A stretch of DNA of 56,806 bases from Myxococcales bacterium (lineage in GTDB: Bacteria > Myxococcota_A > Polyangia > Palsa-1104). The position numbers and the translations under genes are program-made. The notes beneath the pieces are model-generated. The model saw only the letters and a list, made by a program, of their open reading frames with translations. It had not been told where the DNA came from and did no database searches. Below are positions 1 through 9,565 of this stretch, one piece after another. Position 1 is the first letter of the stretch. Each line of letters starts with the position of its first letter. The stretch is taken from contig PNAM01000061.1 in assembly GCA_003170275.1 (NCBI GenBank), positions 1 through 56,806 on the forward strand. The letters run 5' to 3'.

Positions 1-635
1 GCCAGCAGCGTCTTGCCGGTGCCCGGAGGCCCCATCATCAACACGCCCTTCGGGATGCGCCCGCCGAGCTTGGTGAACTTTTTCGGATCTTTGAGGAAGG
101 CGATGATCTCTTCGACCTCGTCCTTCGCTTCCTCGACGCCCGCCACGTCGGCGAACGTCACCTTGTTCTGGTGCTCGCCGAGCAGCTTGGCCTTGGACTT
201 GCCGAACGACATCGCCTTGCCGCCGCCCGCCTGGAGCTGACGCATGAACAGGAAGAAGATGAACACCAACGCCAGCATCGGCAGCCACGAGCCGAGCAGC
301 AGCGTCCACAGCGAGTTCTCGTCCTTCTCGGCGATCTCGTAGGCGACCGACTGCTTGCCTTCCTTACCCGCGCGATCCAGCTTGGCCAGCGTCTCGGCGC
401 CGGCCGGCCCGACGGTGCGGAACTTGTGGCCGTCGGTGTACTCGCCGGTCCACAGCTCTCCCTTGATGTTGACCTTCTTGATGTGGGAGGGGTTGTTCTG
501 CACTTCCTGCATGAAGTTGCCGAAGGCAATCTTCTCGTCGCCGGCCTTGGAAGGCCCGCTAAACAACTGGTAGATGCTCACGAACATGAGGATGAGCAGC
601 AACCAGAGCAGGATCGTCTTATGGGACTGTCGCAA
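1..635 (-). CDS. ftsH: ATP-dependent zinc metalloprotease FtsH (5' part only)
   Basis: Membrane-anchored AAA+ protease that unfolds and degrades membrane and regulatory proteins. The visible 211 residues hold an N-terminal membrane segment (about 7-22), an extracytoplasmic stretch rich in K/E/G, a second membrane segment (about 105-125, LALVFIFFLFM) and the start of the AAA domain: VTFADVAGVEEAKDEV, then Walker A GPPGTGKT at about 202-209. The zinc site and the rest lie beyond the window edge. I chose the TTG at 635 because GGAGAGG stands just upstream and the hydrophobic anchor follows at once. It lies 81 bp downstream of tilS on the same strand; tilS next to ftsH is a widespread order. Family identity is very secure. 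Confidence 0.95.
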   Translation of the reverse strand, partial: MRQSHKTILLWLLLILMFVSIYQLFSGPSKAGDEKIAFGNFMQEVQNNPSHIKKVNIKGELWTGEYTDGHKFRTVGPAGAETLAKLDRAGKEGKQSVAYEIAEKDENSLWTLLLGSWLPMLALVFIFFLFMRQLQAGGGKAMSFGKSKAKLLGEHQNKVTFADVAGVEEAKDEVEEIIAFLKDPKKFTKLGGRIPKGVLMMGPPGTGKTLL

Positions 636-716
636 ACTAACCTCTCCGCTGGGTGGTTATGAGATGCCTACCACATACAAATAGACCGGCATCTTTCATT
701 ATTGCACTTAACTTCC

Positions 717-1940
717 TCACGTCAACGCACTCATTTTCAGCTCCTTGCCGATCAATCCCGGCGCCCACAGCACCTCGTTCGGCAAGCGTACCAGCAGCGG
801 CAACCAGCGCCGTTCGGGGCGTGGAACCTTCCGGTCGATGAGCAGCGCCTTCAGCTTGCCAGAGCGTACGACGTCTCCCTGACGAAAGTTCCGCAAGACC
901 AGCCGACCGGCGGTCGCGAGCGTCGCCCACTCGTCAGGCGCGATCTCGACCGTGACCCGCAGGAAGGAATATAGGCCGGGTCCGGTGATCGGTACCTCAA
1001 CGTCGCCCGGGTCGGCAAGGCGCACGCCGAAGCGCAGCCGATCGTAGCGGCGCTCCGCCACCAGGCCGCCCGGCAGGTCGAGCGAGCGCGTGCCGTGGAG
1101 CCCCGCGCACAGCCGGCGGATCGCGTCGATGTGTACGGAATCAAGCGAAATTCCAGCGGCCCTCGCGACCACGCGGGCGGCGATCGCGTCGGGCAGATCG
1201 CCGAGCGCACGGGCGTCGAGACCGCCGGCGTCGGCGAGCGCGTGGTGAAATCGGTCGGCTTGGGCGTCGAGCGCGTCGGCGTCCTGCGCCAATCGGTCGC
1301 ACAGCGCCACCAGCGCGCGATCGAGATCGGCGCGCTCGCGGCGCAAAAGCGGCAGCACCTCGTGGCGCAGGCGGCTGCGGCGATAGGCGAGGTTCGCGTT
1401 GGTCGGATCGCGCACCACCTGAAGCTCGCGCGCCGTCACGTAGGCCGCGACCTCGGCCGAGGTGACGTCGAGCAGCGGGCGCACCAACCGGATGCCGGGC
1501 GCCACCGGACGCACCCGCGCCATCGCCGCCAGCCCGCGCGTGCCGGCGCCGCGCACCATCCGATCGAGCAGCGTCTCGGCCTGGTCGGTGGCTGTGTGCG
1601 CGACCGCGATCACACCGGCCCCGACGGCACGCGCGTGCGCGGTGAGCGCCTGGTATCGGGCCGCGCGCGCCGCCGCCATGCTCGGCCGCGCGACCGTCAC
1701 CGGGAGCACCGTCGCCGGCAAGCCGAACGCGCGCGCCAGCGCGACCACGCCCTGCGCCTCGGCCGCCGACTCGGGTCGCAACTGATGATCCACGCACGCC
1801 ACGTGGTGCACCCGCCCGAGCGCGACCAGCGCGTCGAGCAGGGTCACCGAGTCGGGCCCGCCCGAGCAGGCGACGAGCACCTGCTCGCCTGCCAGGGGAG
1901 CGCGCGCAACCCGCTCGCGGACGGCGGAGATCGGATCCAT
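717..1940 (-). CDS. tilS: tRNA(Ile)-lysidine synthase TilS
   Basis: Cytoplasmic N-type ATP pyrophosphatase that converts C34 of the CAU-anticodon tRNA-Ile to lysidine, so that it reads AUA. The PP-loop SGGPDS is at residues 26-31, followed by a CVDHQLRPES segment and VAHTATDQAETLLDRMVRGAG, both typical of TilS. The C-terminal third (ending VLWAPGLIGKELK) matches the TilS substrate-binding domain. Length 407 residues is normal. ATG 1940 shares its first base with the last base of the TGA of the upstream MFS gene (TGATG), so the two are probably translationally coupled; the frame stays open further upstream but that part is antisense to nothing known and overlaps the MFS gene. Confidence 0.94.
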   Translation of the reverse strand: MDPISAVRERVARAPLAGEQVLVACSGGPDSVTLLDALVALGRVHHVACVDHQLRPESAAEAQGVVALARAFGLPATVLPVTVARPSMAAARAARYQALTAHARAVGAGVIAVAHTATDQAETLLDRMVRGAGTRGLAAMARVRPVAPGIRLVRPLLDVTSAEVAAYVTARELQVVRDPTNANLAYRRSRLRHEVLPLLRRERADLDRALVALCDRLAQDADALDAQADRFHHALADAGGLDARALGDLPDAIAARVVARAAGISLDSVHIDAIRRLCAGLHGTRSLDLPGGLVAERRYDRLRFGVRLADPGDVEVPITGPGLYSFLRVTVEIAPDEWATLATAGRLVLRNFRQGDVVRSGKLKALLIDRKVPRPERRWLPLLVRLPNEVLWAPGLIGKELKMSALT

Positions 1941-3103
1941 CACCCGGGAATGATACGCCCCTGCCTGCGGAAGGCCATCGCGCACGCGGCGCCCAGCGCG
2001 GCGACGACCGCGGCGATCGAATAGAGCCGTTGCCCGCCGCCGCTCTCGAGGAGCCGGCCGGCCATCGCCATTCCCGCGATCGAGCCGAGCGAGAACGCAC
2101 CGGCGAACAGACCTTGCGCAGCGGTGGGCGCGTCGCTGCCGCCGCGATCCCGCATCAATGTCACACCGGCGACGTAGAACCATCCGAAGGTGATTCCATG
2201 AAGCGGTTGCAGGAGCAGGATTCCCGTCGGCGAATGGACGTTGGCGAGCAGCAGCCAGCGCAACGCGGCGCAGGCGATCGAGATCGCGAACATGCGGTCG
2301 GCGCCCATCCAGCGAATCAACGGGCCGGCCCAGATCATCAGCAGCACCTCGCAGCCGACGCCGAGCGCCCACGCCAGCCCGACGAACGGCGCGCCGAACC
2401 CGAGGCGCTGCAGGTGCAGCGAAAAGCAACCGTCGTAGGCGGCGCCGGCAGCCTGCGCGAGTGCGACCGCGCCGAGGAACAGCCACAGCTCGGAGCGGGC
2501 GAGCAGTCGCAGCCACGCCCGCACCGCTTCGGGCCGGGGCTCGGGAGGCGGCGCCGGCAAGAGGAACGAGACCGCCGCGGCCAGGCCGAGCGCCGCGGTG
2601 GTCGCCGTGAGCACCACCGCGGTGCCGTGGGTCTCGAGGATCTTGCCGCTGATCAGGACGGCGGCGAGGAAGCCGACCGAGCCCCACACGCGCAGCCGCG
2701 CGTAGGCGCCGCCGTGCTGGCGCACGTGCTCGAAGGCGGTGGCGTCGCTCAGCGACAAGAGCGGCGCGCGAAAGAACGCGAACACGCCGGTGGTCACGAA
2801 GATCGCAGTGCGCCCGGGGCCGGTGAAGAAGAAGCCTGCGAAGGCGAGGCAGGTGGCGACGCTGGCCCCGCGCAAGAGCCAGCCGCGCGCCCGCTGCGCG
2901 TCGGCGTAAAGGCCGAACAGCGGCGGCGCCAACAGGCCCATCGTCGGCGAGAGCATGAGCACGCGCGTGATCTCGGTCGGAGACAGGCCGAGGTCCGCGA
3001 GATAGAGCGAGAAGAACGGCCAGAAGATCCCGAGCGCCCCGAGAAACGTGAAATAGAACGCCGAGATCGGCAAGGCAGACGACAAGCGATGAAAGGTTAC
3101 CAC
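1940..3103 (-). CDS. MFS transporter, HcaT/LacY-like (MFS_1_like)
   Basis: About 387 residues with roughly 12 hydrophobic segments. The N-terminus (FYFTFLGALGIFWPFFSLYL, then LGLSPTEI and a LLAPPLFGLYAD loop) resembles the MFS_1_like group that includes the phenylpropionate permease HcaT. The substrate is unknown. The start is uncertain: GTG 3103 and TTG 3085 are both possible; GTG 3103 lies one base from the divergent start of the DUF6178 gene, leaving no conventional promoter space. Its stop overlaps the tilS start, so it probably leads a transporter-tilS(-ftsH) transcription unit. No functional link with tilS is evident. Confidence 0.82.
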   Translation of the reverse strand: MVTFHRLSSALPISAFYFTFLGALGIFWPFFSLYLADLGLSPTEITRVLMLSPTMGLLAPPLFGLYADAQRARGWLLRGASVATCLAFAGFFFTGPGRTAIFVTTGVFAFFRAPLLSLSDATAFEHVRQHGGAYARLRVWGSVGFLAAVLISGKILETHGTAVVLTATTAALGLAAAVSFLLPAPPPEPRPEAVRAWLRLLARSELWLFLGAVALAQAAGAAYDGCFSLHLQRLGFGAPFVGLAWALGVGCEVLLMIWAGPLIRWMGADRMFAISIACAALRWLLLANVHSPTGILLLQPLHGITFGWFYVAGVTLMRDRGGSDAPTAAQGLFAGAFSLGSIAGMAMAGRLLESGGGQRLYSIAAVVAALGAACAMAFRRQGRIIPG

Positions 3104-3104
3104 T

Positions 3105-4697
3105 GTGCTACTACTTCGCTCCGTGAAAGCAGAAGACGACGCGATCATTCCGCTCAGCCGCTGGCGCGCCTCGCTCGCGCGCGCACGGCGGGGGCGACGC
3201 GCCGATCTGATCCTCGCCGATCCCGACGCCGAGCGCCTGGTGCCGCAGCTCCCGATCCAGGATCTCTACTACGCGATCAAGGAAGTGGGCCTGCACGACG
3301 CGCACGAGCTGGTGGCGATGGCCTCGCCGGAGCAGGTGCGTGGGCTGGTCGATCTCGACGCCTGGCAGCGCGATCACCTCGACGAGGCGCGCGTCGACGA
3401 ATGGCTGAACGCCCTGGTCGAGGCCGGGCCGGGCAAGCTCAAGGCGGCGATCGAGGGGCTCGACCCCGAGTTGATCGCGCTGGTCGTGCAGCGCCAGGCG
3501 AATGTCTACGATCTGACGCTCGAAGAGCCGATGCCCGAAGAGCCGGTGGGGCAGTTCTACCCCACGCCCGATCGCTTCTTCATGCTCGACGTGCTGGTCG
3601 GCGGCGAAGAGGGCAAGGCGTTCACGCGCATGCTCGATTGGCTGTACCGCGCCGATCTCGAGTTCGCGCGCCGCGTGATCATGAGCGCCAAGTGGGAGAT
3701 GGGCAGCGATCTCGAGGAGCACGCCTATCGTTGGCGCACCGGCCGCATGAGCGATCTCGGCTACGTCGAGTTCTACGAGGCGCTCGGCATCTACCAATAC
3801 CTTGATCCTGCCAGCGTGCGCGTCGACGAGAACTCGGCGCAGTCGGTGGCGGGCGCGGGCGCCGATGCCGCCCATTCGCTGCCCATGCAGCTCGCCGGCG
3901 GCATCGACACCGGCAGCTTCTTCGCCCGGGCGCTGGGCACCATTCCGGTCGAGGCGGAAATAGATCGGCTGCAAAATCTATTGATGTTGCTGGTGAACAA
4001 GGCGATGGCGGCAGATCTGGTCGAGCCCGGAGACGTCGAGCGCGCGCAGCTCACCCTCGAGCAGTCCGTCGGGTATCTGGGCATCGGGCTCGAGTACCTG
4101 GCGCGCAGCGACGTGGATCGAGCGGGTCAGGCGCTGCGCTCGGTGGCGCTGGAGCGGATCTTTCGCGTCGGCGTCAGCCTCACGCTGCAGCTCAAGAAGC
4201 TGGCCGAGACGCTCGCCGGACCCAAGGGCGCGGGCGTGCTGCTGCTCGACGAGCCGTACGACCAGTTGGTGGCCGGCCTGCGACGGCAGCGGCCGCGCTT
4301 CGCCGATCGGCCGTTCAAGAGCCTCGCGGACATCCGGACCGCGGCCGGCACGCTCGAGGAGGCGGCCCACCTGGGCCCGTTCGTCTTCACGCTGGTCGGG
4401 CTCGATCCCCATTCGCTCGCCGCGGCGGTGGCGAGCTCGATGACCGCGCCGTCCGACGTGAAATACGGCACGCTGGTGCGCACCTGGGCCGCCAACGTGC
4501 TGCTGGAGCGCGCGCCGGAAGTCCGGCCGCTGCACCCGCGCGACCTGCGCAGCCTCGGCAAGCTCGAAGCCGCCGACCGCGAAAAACTCGCGCGCGCGAT
4601 GGCCAAGCCGTTGTCACCCCTCGAACAACGCTGGATGGACGATTGGTTGACCCCTTTCCCAAACGGGCTCCTGGTGCGCTACAGCTGGCTGAAGTAG
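3105..4697 (+). CDS. DUF6178 family protein
   Basis: 530-residue soluble protein of unknown function. The N-terminal segment LPQLPIQDLYYAIKEVGLHD and the following ELVAMASPEQ/VDLDAWQRD region match what I recall of the DUF6178 family, found mainly in delta-proteobacteria and Myxococcota. The protein is acidic and largely helical, without signal peptide or membrane segments; I see no catalytic motif. Start options are GTG 3105 and GTG 3123 (MKAEDDAIIPLSRW); neither has a clear ribosome site. It is divergent from the MFS gene and followed after 37 bp by the ABC operon on the same strand, so partial co-transcription is possible. Confidence 0.75.
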   Translation: MLLLRSVKAEDDAIIPLSRWRASLARARRGRRADLILADPDAERLVPQLPIQDLYYAIKEVGLHDAHELVAMASPEQVRGLVDLDAWQRDHLDEARVDEWLNALVEAGPGKLKAAIEGLDPELIALVVQRQANVYDLTLEEPMPEEPVGQFYPTPDRFFMLDVLVGGEEGKAFTRMLDWLYRADLEFARRVIMSAKWEMGSDLEEHAYRWRTGRMSDLGYVEFYEALGIYQYLDPASVRVDENSAQSVAGAGADAAHSLPMQLAGGIDTGSFFARALGTIPVEAEIDRLQNLLMLLVNKAMAADLVEPGDVERAQLTLEQSVGYLGIGLEYLARSDVDRAGQALRSVALERIFRVGVSLTLQLKKLAETLAGPKGAGVLLLDEPYDQLVAGLRRQRPRFADRPFKSLADIRTAAGTLEEAAHLGPFVFTLVGLDPHSLAAAVASSMTAPSDVKYGTLVRTWAANVLLERAPEVRPLHPRDLRSLGKLEAADREKLARAMAKPLSPLEQRWMDDWLTPFPNGLLVRYSWLK

Positions 4698-4734
4698 TTG
4701 CGATCCGGGCCCTTCAGCGATAGAAGGTGCTGCA

Positions 4735-5727
4735 ATGAGTCAAAACGTCATGATCCACGTGGATCACCTCACCAAGGACTATGGAGCCGCTCGCCCGGCC
4801 GTCGACGACATCTCGTTCGACGTGCGCCAGGGTGAAGTGCTCGGCTTCCTCGGCCCGAACGGCGCCGGCAAGACCACCACCATGAAGATCCTCACCTCGT
4901 TTCTCGCCCCCACCAGGGGGCGCGCCGAGGTCGCAGGCCACGATGTCTACACCGACAGCGTGGAGGTGCGGCGGCGCATCGGATACCTGCCCGAAGACAC
5001 GCCGCTGTACAAGGACATGACCGTCCTCGAGTACCTCGACTTCATCGCCGACGTGCGCGGCATCCCCAAGGAGAATCGGCGTCCGCGCCTCAAGCGCGTG
5101 GTCGAGCAGTGCGGCATCGAGGAGCGCCTGGGCTCGTCGATCGGCGAGCTGTCCAAGGGCTTCCGCCAACGCGTGGGCCTGGCGCAGGCGATCCTGCACG
5201 AGCCGGAGGTGCTGATCCTCGACGAGCCCACCTCCGGCCTCGACCCCAACCAGATCGCCGAGATCCGCGGCGTCATCAAGCAGATCGGCGAAGAGAAGAC
5301 CGTCATCTTCTCCACCCACATCCTCGGCGAGGTGCAGGCGACCTGCTCGCGCGTGATCATCATCTCCGACGGCAAGCTGGTGGCGGACGGGACCCCGGAC
5401 GAGCTGTCGCGCAAGACCTCGGGCGCGACCGAGATCCTCGTCGAAGTCGGCGGCGTGCGCGGCAACGATCAGGATCCGCTGGTGCTCTTGCGACACATCG
5501 AAGGCATCGACGAGATCAAGACCATCAAGACCGCCGACTGGAGCCTGTCGGACCGGCCACGCGCCACCACCTTCCGCGTGACCGCCAAGCCGGGCGTCGA
5601 TCCGCGCGGCGACATCGCGCGCGTGATCGCCACCGCGCAGGGGATGGACCTGCTTCAGCTCACGCCGGAGAAGGCCAGCCTCGAGGACATCTTCCGGAAG
5701 CTCACCACGACCCAAGGGGCTGCGTGA
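4735..5727 (+). CDS. ABC transporter ATP-binding protein (GldA/ABC-2 exporter type)
   Basis: 330-residue nucleotide-binding subunit. Walker A GPNGAGKT at 40-47, signature LSKGFRQRVGLAQ near 139, Walker B LILDEPTSGLDP near 160, and the switch His in IFSTHILGE. After the ATPase core there is a C-terminal extension of about 100 residues as in GldA-like drug or gliding-type exporters. A GAAGG element precedes the ATG. The TGA overlaps the ATG of the permease (TGATG at 5725-5729), and the following genes are a GldG-like protein and a DUF4340 protein. This four-gene set is a recurrent envelope-associated ABC module in delta-proteobacteria and Bacteroidota; the substrate is unknown, and gliding is not shown by the sequence. 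Confidence 0.92.
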   Translation: MSQNVMIHVDHLTKDYGAARPAVDDISFDVRQGEVLGFLGPNGAGKTTTMKILTSFLAPTRGRAEVAGHDVYTDSVEVRRRIGYLPEDTPLYKDMTVLEYLDFIADVRGIPKENRRPRLKRVVEQCGIEERLGSSIGELSKGFRQRVGLAQAILHEPEVLILDEPTSGLDPNQIAEIRGVIKQIGEEKTVIFSTHILGEVQATCSRVIIISDGKLVADGTPDELSRKTSGATEILVEVGGVRGNDQDPLVLLRHIEGIDEIKTIKTADWSLSDRPRATTFRVTAKPGVDPRGDIARVIATAQGMDLLQLTPEKASLEDIFRKLTTTQGAA

Positions 5728-6437
5728 TGCAGAACACCTACGCAATCGCCAAGCGAGAGTTCACGTCCTACTTCAACTCGCCGATCGCCTATCTGGTGGT
5801 GTCGGTCTACCTGTTGCTGTCGGGCTTTCTGTTCTTCAAGTCGCTGTTCGTCGGCGGGCAGGCCGACATGCGCGAGTTCTTCGGCCTCGCGCCGCTGATG
5901 TTCTTCATCATCACGCCGTTTCTCACCATGCGCCTGCTCGCCGAGGAGCGCGCGCAAGGCACGCTCGAGCTGTTGCTCACCATGCCGGTCACCGACTGGC
6001 AGGTAGTGGTCGGCAAGTACCTGGCGTCGGTCGGGTTGATCGCCGTGCTGCTGCTCTTGACCGTCGCGTTCCCCATCACGGTCGCGTTCCTGGGACCGCT
6101 CGACAAGGGCGCCACCGTCGCCGGCTACATCGGCATGCTGCTCATGTGCGGCACCTACGCGGCGATCGGCCTGATGGCCTCGTCGTTCACCAAGAACCAG
6201 ATCGTCGCCGCGCTGGTGGCGTTCTTCATCGGCTTCGGCCTGTTCATCCTCGGACGGATGGTGCCGCTGTTGCCGCCGTCGATCGCGCCGTTCATCAACG
6301 CGATCTGCATCGACGTGCGGTTCCAGAACATCGCGCGCGGCGTGATCGACACCCGCGACGTCCTCTATTACGGCTCGATGATCTTCGGCTGCCTGCTCGT
6401 CGCGCAGACCACGCTCGAGAGCCGGAGGTGGCGCTAA
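5727..6437 (+). CDS. ABC-2 type permease (GldF-like)
   Basis: 236-residue integral membrane protein with six hydrophobic segments, the usual size for an ABC-2 half-permease. It begins with a cytoplasmic segment AIAKREFTSYFNSPIAYLVV and contains the ITPFLTMRLLAEERAQGTLELL loop, the conserved coupling element of ABC-2/GldF proteins, followed by MPVTDWQVVVGKYLA. It overlaps both neighbours by one to a few bases (TGATG at its start, TAATG at its end), so subunit stoichiometry is probably set by translational coupling. It would form the channel with the upstream ATPase and the downstream GldG-like protein. Confidence 0.9.
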   Translation: MQNTYAIAKREFTSYFNSPIAYLVVSVYLLLSGFLFFKSLFVGGQADMREFFGLAPLMFFIITPFLTMRLLAEERAQGTLELLLTMPVTDWQVVVGKYLASVGLIAVLLLLTVAFPITVAFLGPLDKGATVAGYIGMLLMCGTYAAIGLMASSFTKNQIVAALVAFFIGFGLFILGRMVPLLPPSIAPFINAICIDVRFQNIARGVIDTRDVLYYGSMIFGCLLVAQTTLESRRWR

Positions 6438-8143
6438 TGTCCGGCAAAGAGCTCAACAAGGTAAAGACCGCCGCGAACGCGATCGGCTACGTGGTGATGT
6501 TGCTGCTGGCGATCCTGTTCTTCAACGTGGTGTCCAACCGCTACTTCAAGCGCGCGGACTTCACCGCGGATCACATCTACACGCTGTCGCAGCCGTCGAA
6601 GGATCTGGTCGCCAAGCTGCCCGATCGGATGACGGTCAAGGCGTACATCTCGAACGATCTGCAGCCGCCGTTCTCGCAGGTGGCGCAGTACGTCCGCGAT
6701 CTGCTCGACGAGTACAAGAACGCCGGGTCTAAGGGGGGCAAGTTCGTGTGGGAGGCTGTAGACCCCGGCACCGACGCGAAGCTCGAGGAAGAAGCCACCA
6801 AGATGAAGGTGCCGAAGATGCGGCGCGGCAAGGTCTCGTCCAACAAGGTCGAGATCGGCACCAGCTACCTCGGCGTGGCGTTTCAGTACGGCGGGCAGAT
6901 CGAGTCGATCCCGGAGATCAACTCGCCCGAAGGGCTCGAGTTCCAGATCACCAGTCTCATCAAGCGCATGACGGTCAAGAAGAAGAAGCTCGCCTTCGCA
7001 GCCTCGGAGGGCGAGCTGTCGACGGCGGGCGATCCGCAGGGCGCGCACGGCGGCGCGGGCTTGCAGATCGTCAGCCAGTACATGAGCGACTACGAGGTCG
7101 TGCCGGTGCAGCTCGGGACGGGCGAGAAGCCGATCCCCGACGACGCCGACGCGCTGGTGATCGCCGGGCCCAAGCAGCCGTTCACCGAGCGCTCCAAGTA
7201 CGTCATCGATCAGTTCCTGATGAAGGGCAAGTCGGTGGCGATCTTCGTCGCCGGCATGGTGATCGAATCGCCGCGCCAGATGCAGGTTCCCGGTATGGAA
7301 GGCCAGCCGCGCATCGGCCGCAAGAACGACGTGCAGCTCGACGACCTGCTCGACAGCTACGGGTTCAAGGTGCACGACGACGTGGTGCTCGAGCCCAAGC
7401 AGAACGTGCCCGGGCCGGTGCCGGTGCAGGGTCAGCTGTTCCTGGCCAACTATCCGACCTTCGTGGCGGCGACCAAGATCGACGAGAAGAGCAGCATCAT
7501 GGACCACATCAAGGCGCTGGTCCTGCCGTTCGCCTCGTCGGTGGAGCGAGTCAAGGACAAGCAGCCCAACGTGACCGTGAGCGAGCTCGCCTCGTCCACG
7601 CCCGACGCGTGGCGCCAGGGCGGGTTCTTCCTCTACGACCCGCAGAACGCGCAGCTCAAGGTGGGCGAGGACAAGGGGCCGTTCGTGTTCGCCTACTCGG
7701 CGACCGGCAAGTTCAAGTCGTTCTTCGCCGGCAAGCCGTACCCGAACGAAAAAGGCGAGAAGGTGCCGCCGCCGGATCCGAACGTGTCGTTGCCGCCGGG
7801 CCAGGAGAAGCCGCTGGACGAGAGCGTGCAGCCTGCGCGGCTGGTGCTGGTCGGCAACGCGGACTTCGCGTCCGACGAGTACCTGCGCTTCGGCCGGCAG
7901 ATCCCGACCTACGGCTCGAACCTGCTGTTCTTCATGAACATGATGGACTGGCTCGCACAGGACGAGGCGCTGGCGCCGATCCGCGCCAAGGGCGTGCAGA
8001 GCCGGCCGCTCATCTACGCTTCGGACTCGACGCCCACGATGGTGCAGTTCGCCAACATGGTCGGCGTGCCGCTCGCGTTCATCCTCTTCGGCGTGGTGCG
8101 CTGGCGTGTGCGCTCGGCACGGCGCCGCACGGCCAAGCTCTAG
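6437..8143 (+). CDS. GldG-like ABC transporter auxiliary protein
   Basis: 568 residues: an N-terminal membrane anchor (about 14-32, IGYVVMLLLAILFFNVV), the typical GldG opening FTADHIYTLSQPSKDLVAKLPDRMTVKAYIS, a large extracytoplasmic domain, and a C-terminal membrane segment (about 543-560) followed by a basic tail RWRVRSARRRTAK. This matches ABC_transp_aux (GldG) proteins, which pair with GldF permeases. ATG 6437 overlaps the permease TAA. Its role is probably substrate or envelope interaction of the exporter; no ligand can be inferred. Identity as GldG-like is secure, function is not. Confidence 0.87.
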   Translation: MSGKELNKVKTAANAIGYVVMLLLAILFFNVVSNRYFKRADFTADHIYTLSQPSKDLVAKLPDRMTVKAYISNDLQPPFSQVAQYVRDLLDEYKNAGSKGGKFVWEAVDPGTDAKLEEEATKMKVPKMRRGKVSSNKVEIGTSYLGVAFQYGGQIESIPEINSPEGLEFQITSLIKRMTVKKKKLAFAASEGELSTAGDPQGAHGGAGLQIVSQYMSDYEVVPVQLGTGEKPIPDDADALVIAGPKQPFTERSKYVIDQFLMKGKSVAIFVAGMVIESPRQMQVPGMEGQPRIGRKNDVQLDDLLDSYGFKVHDDVVLEPKQNVPGPVPVQGQLFLANYPTFVAATKIDEKSSIMDHIKALVLPFASSVERVKDKQPNVTVSELASSTPDAWRQGGFFLYDPQNAQLKVGEDKGPFVFAYSATGKFKSFFAGKPYPNEKGEKVPPPDPNVSLPPGQEKPLDESVQPARLVLVGNADFASDEYLRFGRQIPTYGSNLLFFMNMMDWLAQDEALAPIRAKGVQSRPLIYASDSTPTMVQFANMVGVPLAFILFGVVRWRVRSARRRTAKL

Positions 8144-8155
8144 CGAGGCTTCGAC

Positions 8156-9556
8156 ATGGAAAAAAAGACAATCTTCGCACTGATCGCGGTGCTGGTCCTC
8201 GGTGCGGGCGCGTTCGCAGTCATGCGCGCGCCGGAGAAGGGGCAGCGCCAGGGACCGCCGCCGCGTCCGATTCCAATCCTCAAGACGGCGGAGATCACGC
8301 ACCTCGAGGTCACCACCGAGAAGCAGGAAAAGACCGTCCTCGACAAGAAGGGCGACAAGTGGCGCGTCACCTCGCCGGGCGACTGGCCGGCCGATGCGGC
8401 GGGCGTGAAGTCGGTGCTCGACGGGCTCGAGCGGCTCGCGTTCGCCGATCTGGTCACCGAGGGCGCGGAGAAGCACGCCGACCTGGGCGTGGCCGACGGC
8501 AAGGCTCAGCGGGTGACCGTGAAGAACGCCTCGGGGACGATCCTCGCCGACTTCTATGCCGGCAAGACGGTCTCGGGCTTCACGATGATCCGCCCGGCGG
8601 GCAAGAACGACGTCTGGCAAGCGACCGGCTTCTTCGGCTACATGGCGAGCCGCGAGGCCAAGGCGTGGCGCGACCACGTGATCTTCGAGTTCGCCGCCAC
8701 CGACGGCGACAAGCTCACGGTCGACGCCGGCTCGAGCAAGCTCAGCCTCGAGAAGCTGACCGAGAAGGACACCAGGGGTGAGGCGAAGTGGAAGATCCTC
8801 GAGGCCACCGGCGACGCGCCGAAGACCTCGGACGCGCTCGACGGATCGCAAGTCAACCAGGCGGTCCAGGCGTTCGCGACCCTGCGCTGCAACGACTTCA
8901 CCGACGACAAGAAGCCCGCAGACACCGGCCTGGCCAAGCCCTGGCTGACGCTGACCGCGGGCGCCAAGGGCAAGAGCTACACCCTGCTCGTCGGTGGCTC
9001 GAGCGGCGAGGACACCTGGGTCAAGACGGCGGATGCGCCGCAGATCTACGCGGTGAAGAAGTTCGCGCTCGAGCGGCTGGCGCACCGCCCGATCGATTAC
9101 CGCGACAAGACGCTGGTCAAGGCCAAGGAGACCGACCTGGCCACCGTCGAGGTCACCAACGCCGGGCAGACCGTGAGCCTCGAGCACGTGGGAGAGAAGT
9201 GGAAGGGCAAGAACGTCGACGAGACCAAGGCCAAGCTGCTGGTGGGCGGGTTCGAGAACCTGCAGGCAGCGAGCTTCTCCGAGGAGAAGGAGCCTGCCAA
9301 GACCGGGCTGGGAAAGCCGACCGCGACGGCGACGCTGCGCTTGAAGGACAAGTCGACCGTGGCGCTCAAGATCGGCGCGCTCACCAAGGACAACCTCGAG
9401 TACTACGTGCAGAAGGTGGGATCGCCCGACGTGATGATGGTGAAGAAGTTTGCCGTCGAGCGCTTCTTGAAGAAGCCGGCCGACCTGGTGCCGAGCGCGG
9501 CCGCACCACACGGCCCTAGCCCTGGTCCTGGTCCTGGCCTGGGGAAGAAGAGATAG
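8156..9556 (+). CDS. DUF4340 domain-containing membrane-anchored protein
   Basis: 466 residues with one N-terminal membrane segment (about 5-21, IFALIAVLVLGAGAFAVM) and a long extracytoplasmic part made of internally similar units (ITHLEVTTEKQEKTVLDKKGDKWRVTSP; VATVEVTNAGQTVSLEHVGEKWKGK), the hallmark of DUF4340. It ends in a low-complexity GPSPGPGPGLGKKR tail encoded by CCTGGT repeats. It follows the GldG-like gene after 12 bp and is the last gene of the ABC operon; DUF4340 proteins are commonly found with GldFG-type exporters. Function unknown; an envelope partner of the exporter is the natural inference. Confidence 0.87.
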   Translation: MEKKTIFALIAVLVLGAGAFAVMRAPEKGQRQGPPPRPIPILKTAEITHLEVTTEKQEKTVLDKKGDKWRVTSPGDWPADAAGVKSVLDGLERLAFADLVTEGAEKHADLGVADGKAQRVTVKNASGTILADFYAGKTVSGFTMIRPAGKNDVWQATGFFGYMASREAKAWRDHVIFEFAATDGDKLTVDAGSSKLSLEKLTEKDTRGEAKWKILEATGDAPKTSDALDGSQVNQAVQAFATLRCNDFTDDKKPADTGLAKPWLTLTAGAKGKSYTLLVGGSSGEDTWVKTADAPQIYAVKKFALERLAHRPIDYRDKTLVKAKETDLATVEVTNAGQTVSLEHVGEKWKGKNVDETKAKLLVGGFENLQAASFSEEKEPAKTGLGKPTATATLRLKDKSTVALKIGALTKDNLEYYVQKVGSPDVMMVKKFAVERFLKKPADLVPSAAAPHGPSPGPGPGLGKKR

Positions 9557-9565
9557 CTCGACGAG

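Noticed and set aside
6434..9511. A 1025-codon open frame on the minus strand opposite the ABC operon
   Set aside because: It is H/R/L/V-rich low-complexity sequence, the usual antisense frame of high-GC genes; the plus-strand genes have clear domains.
9515..9545. CCTGGT tandem repeats
   Set aside because: Short in-frame Pro-Gly coding at the end of the DUF4340 gene; no sign of a mobile element.
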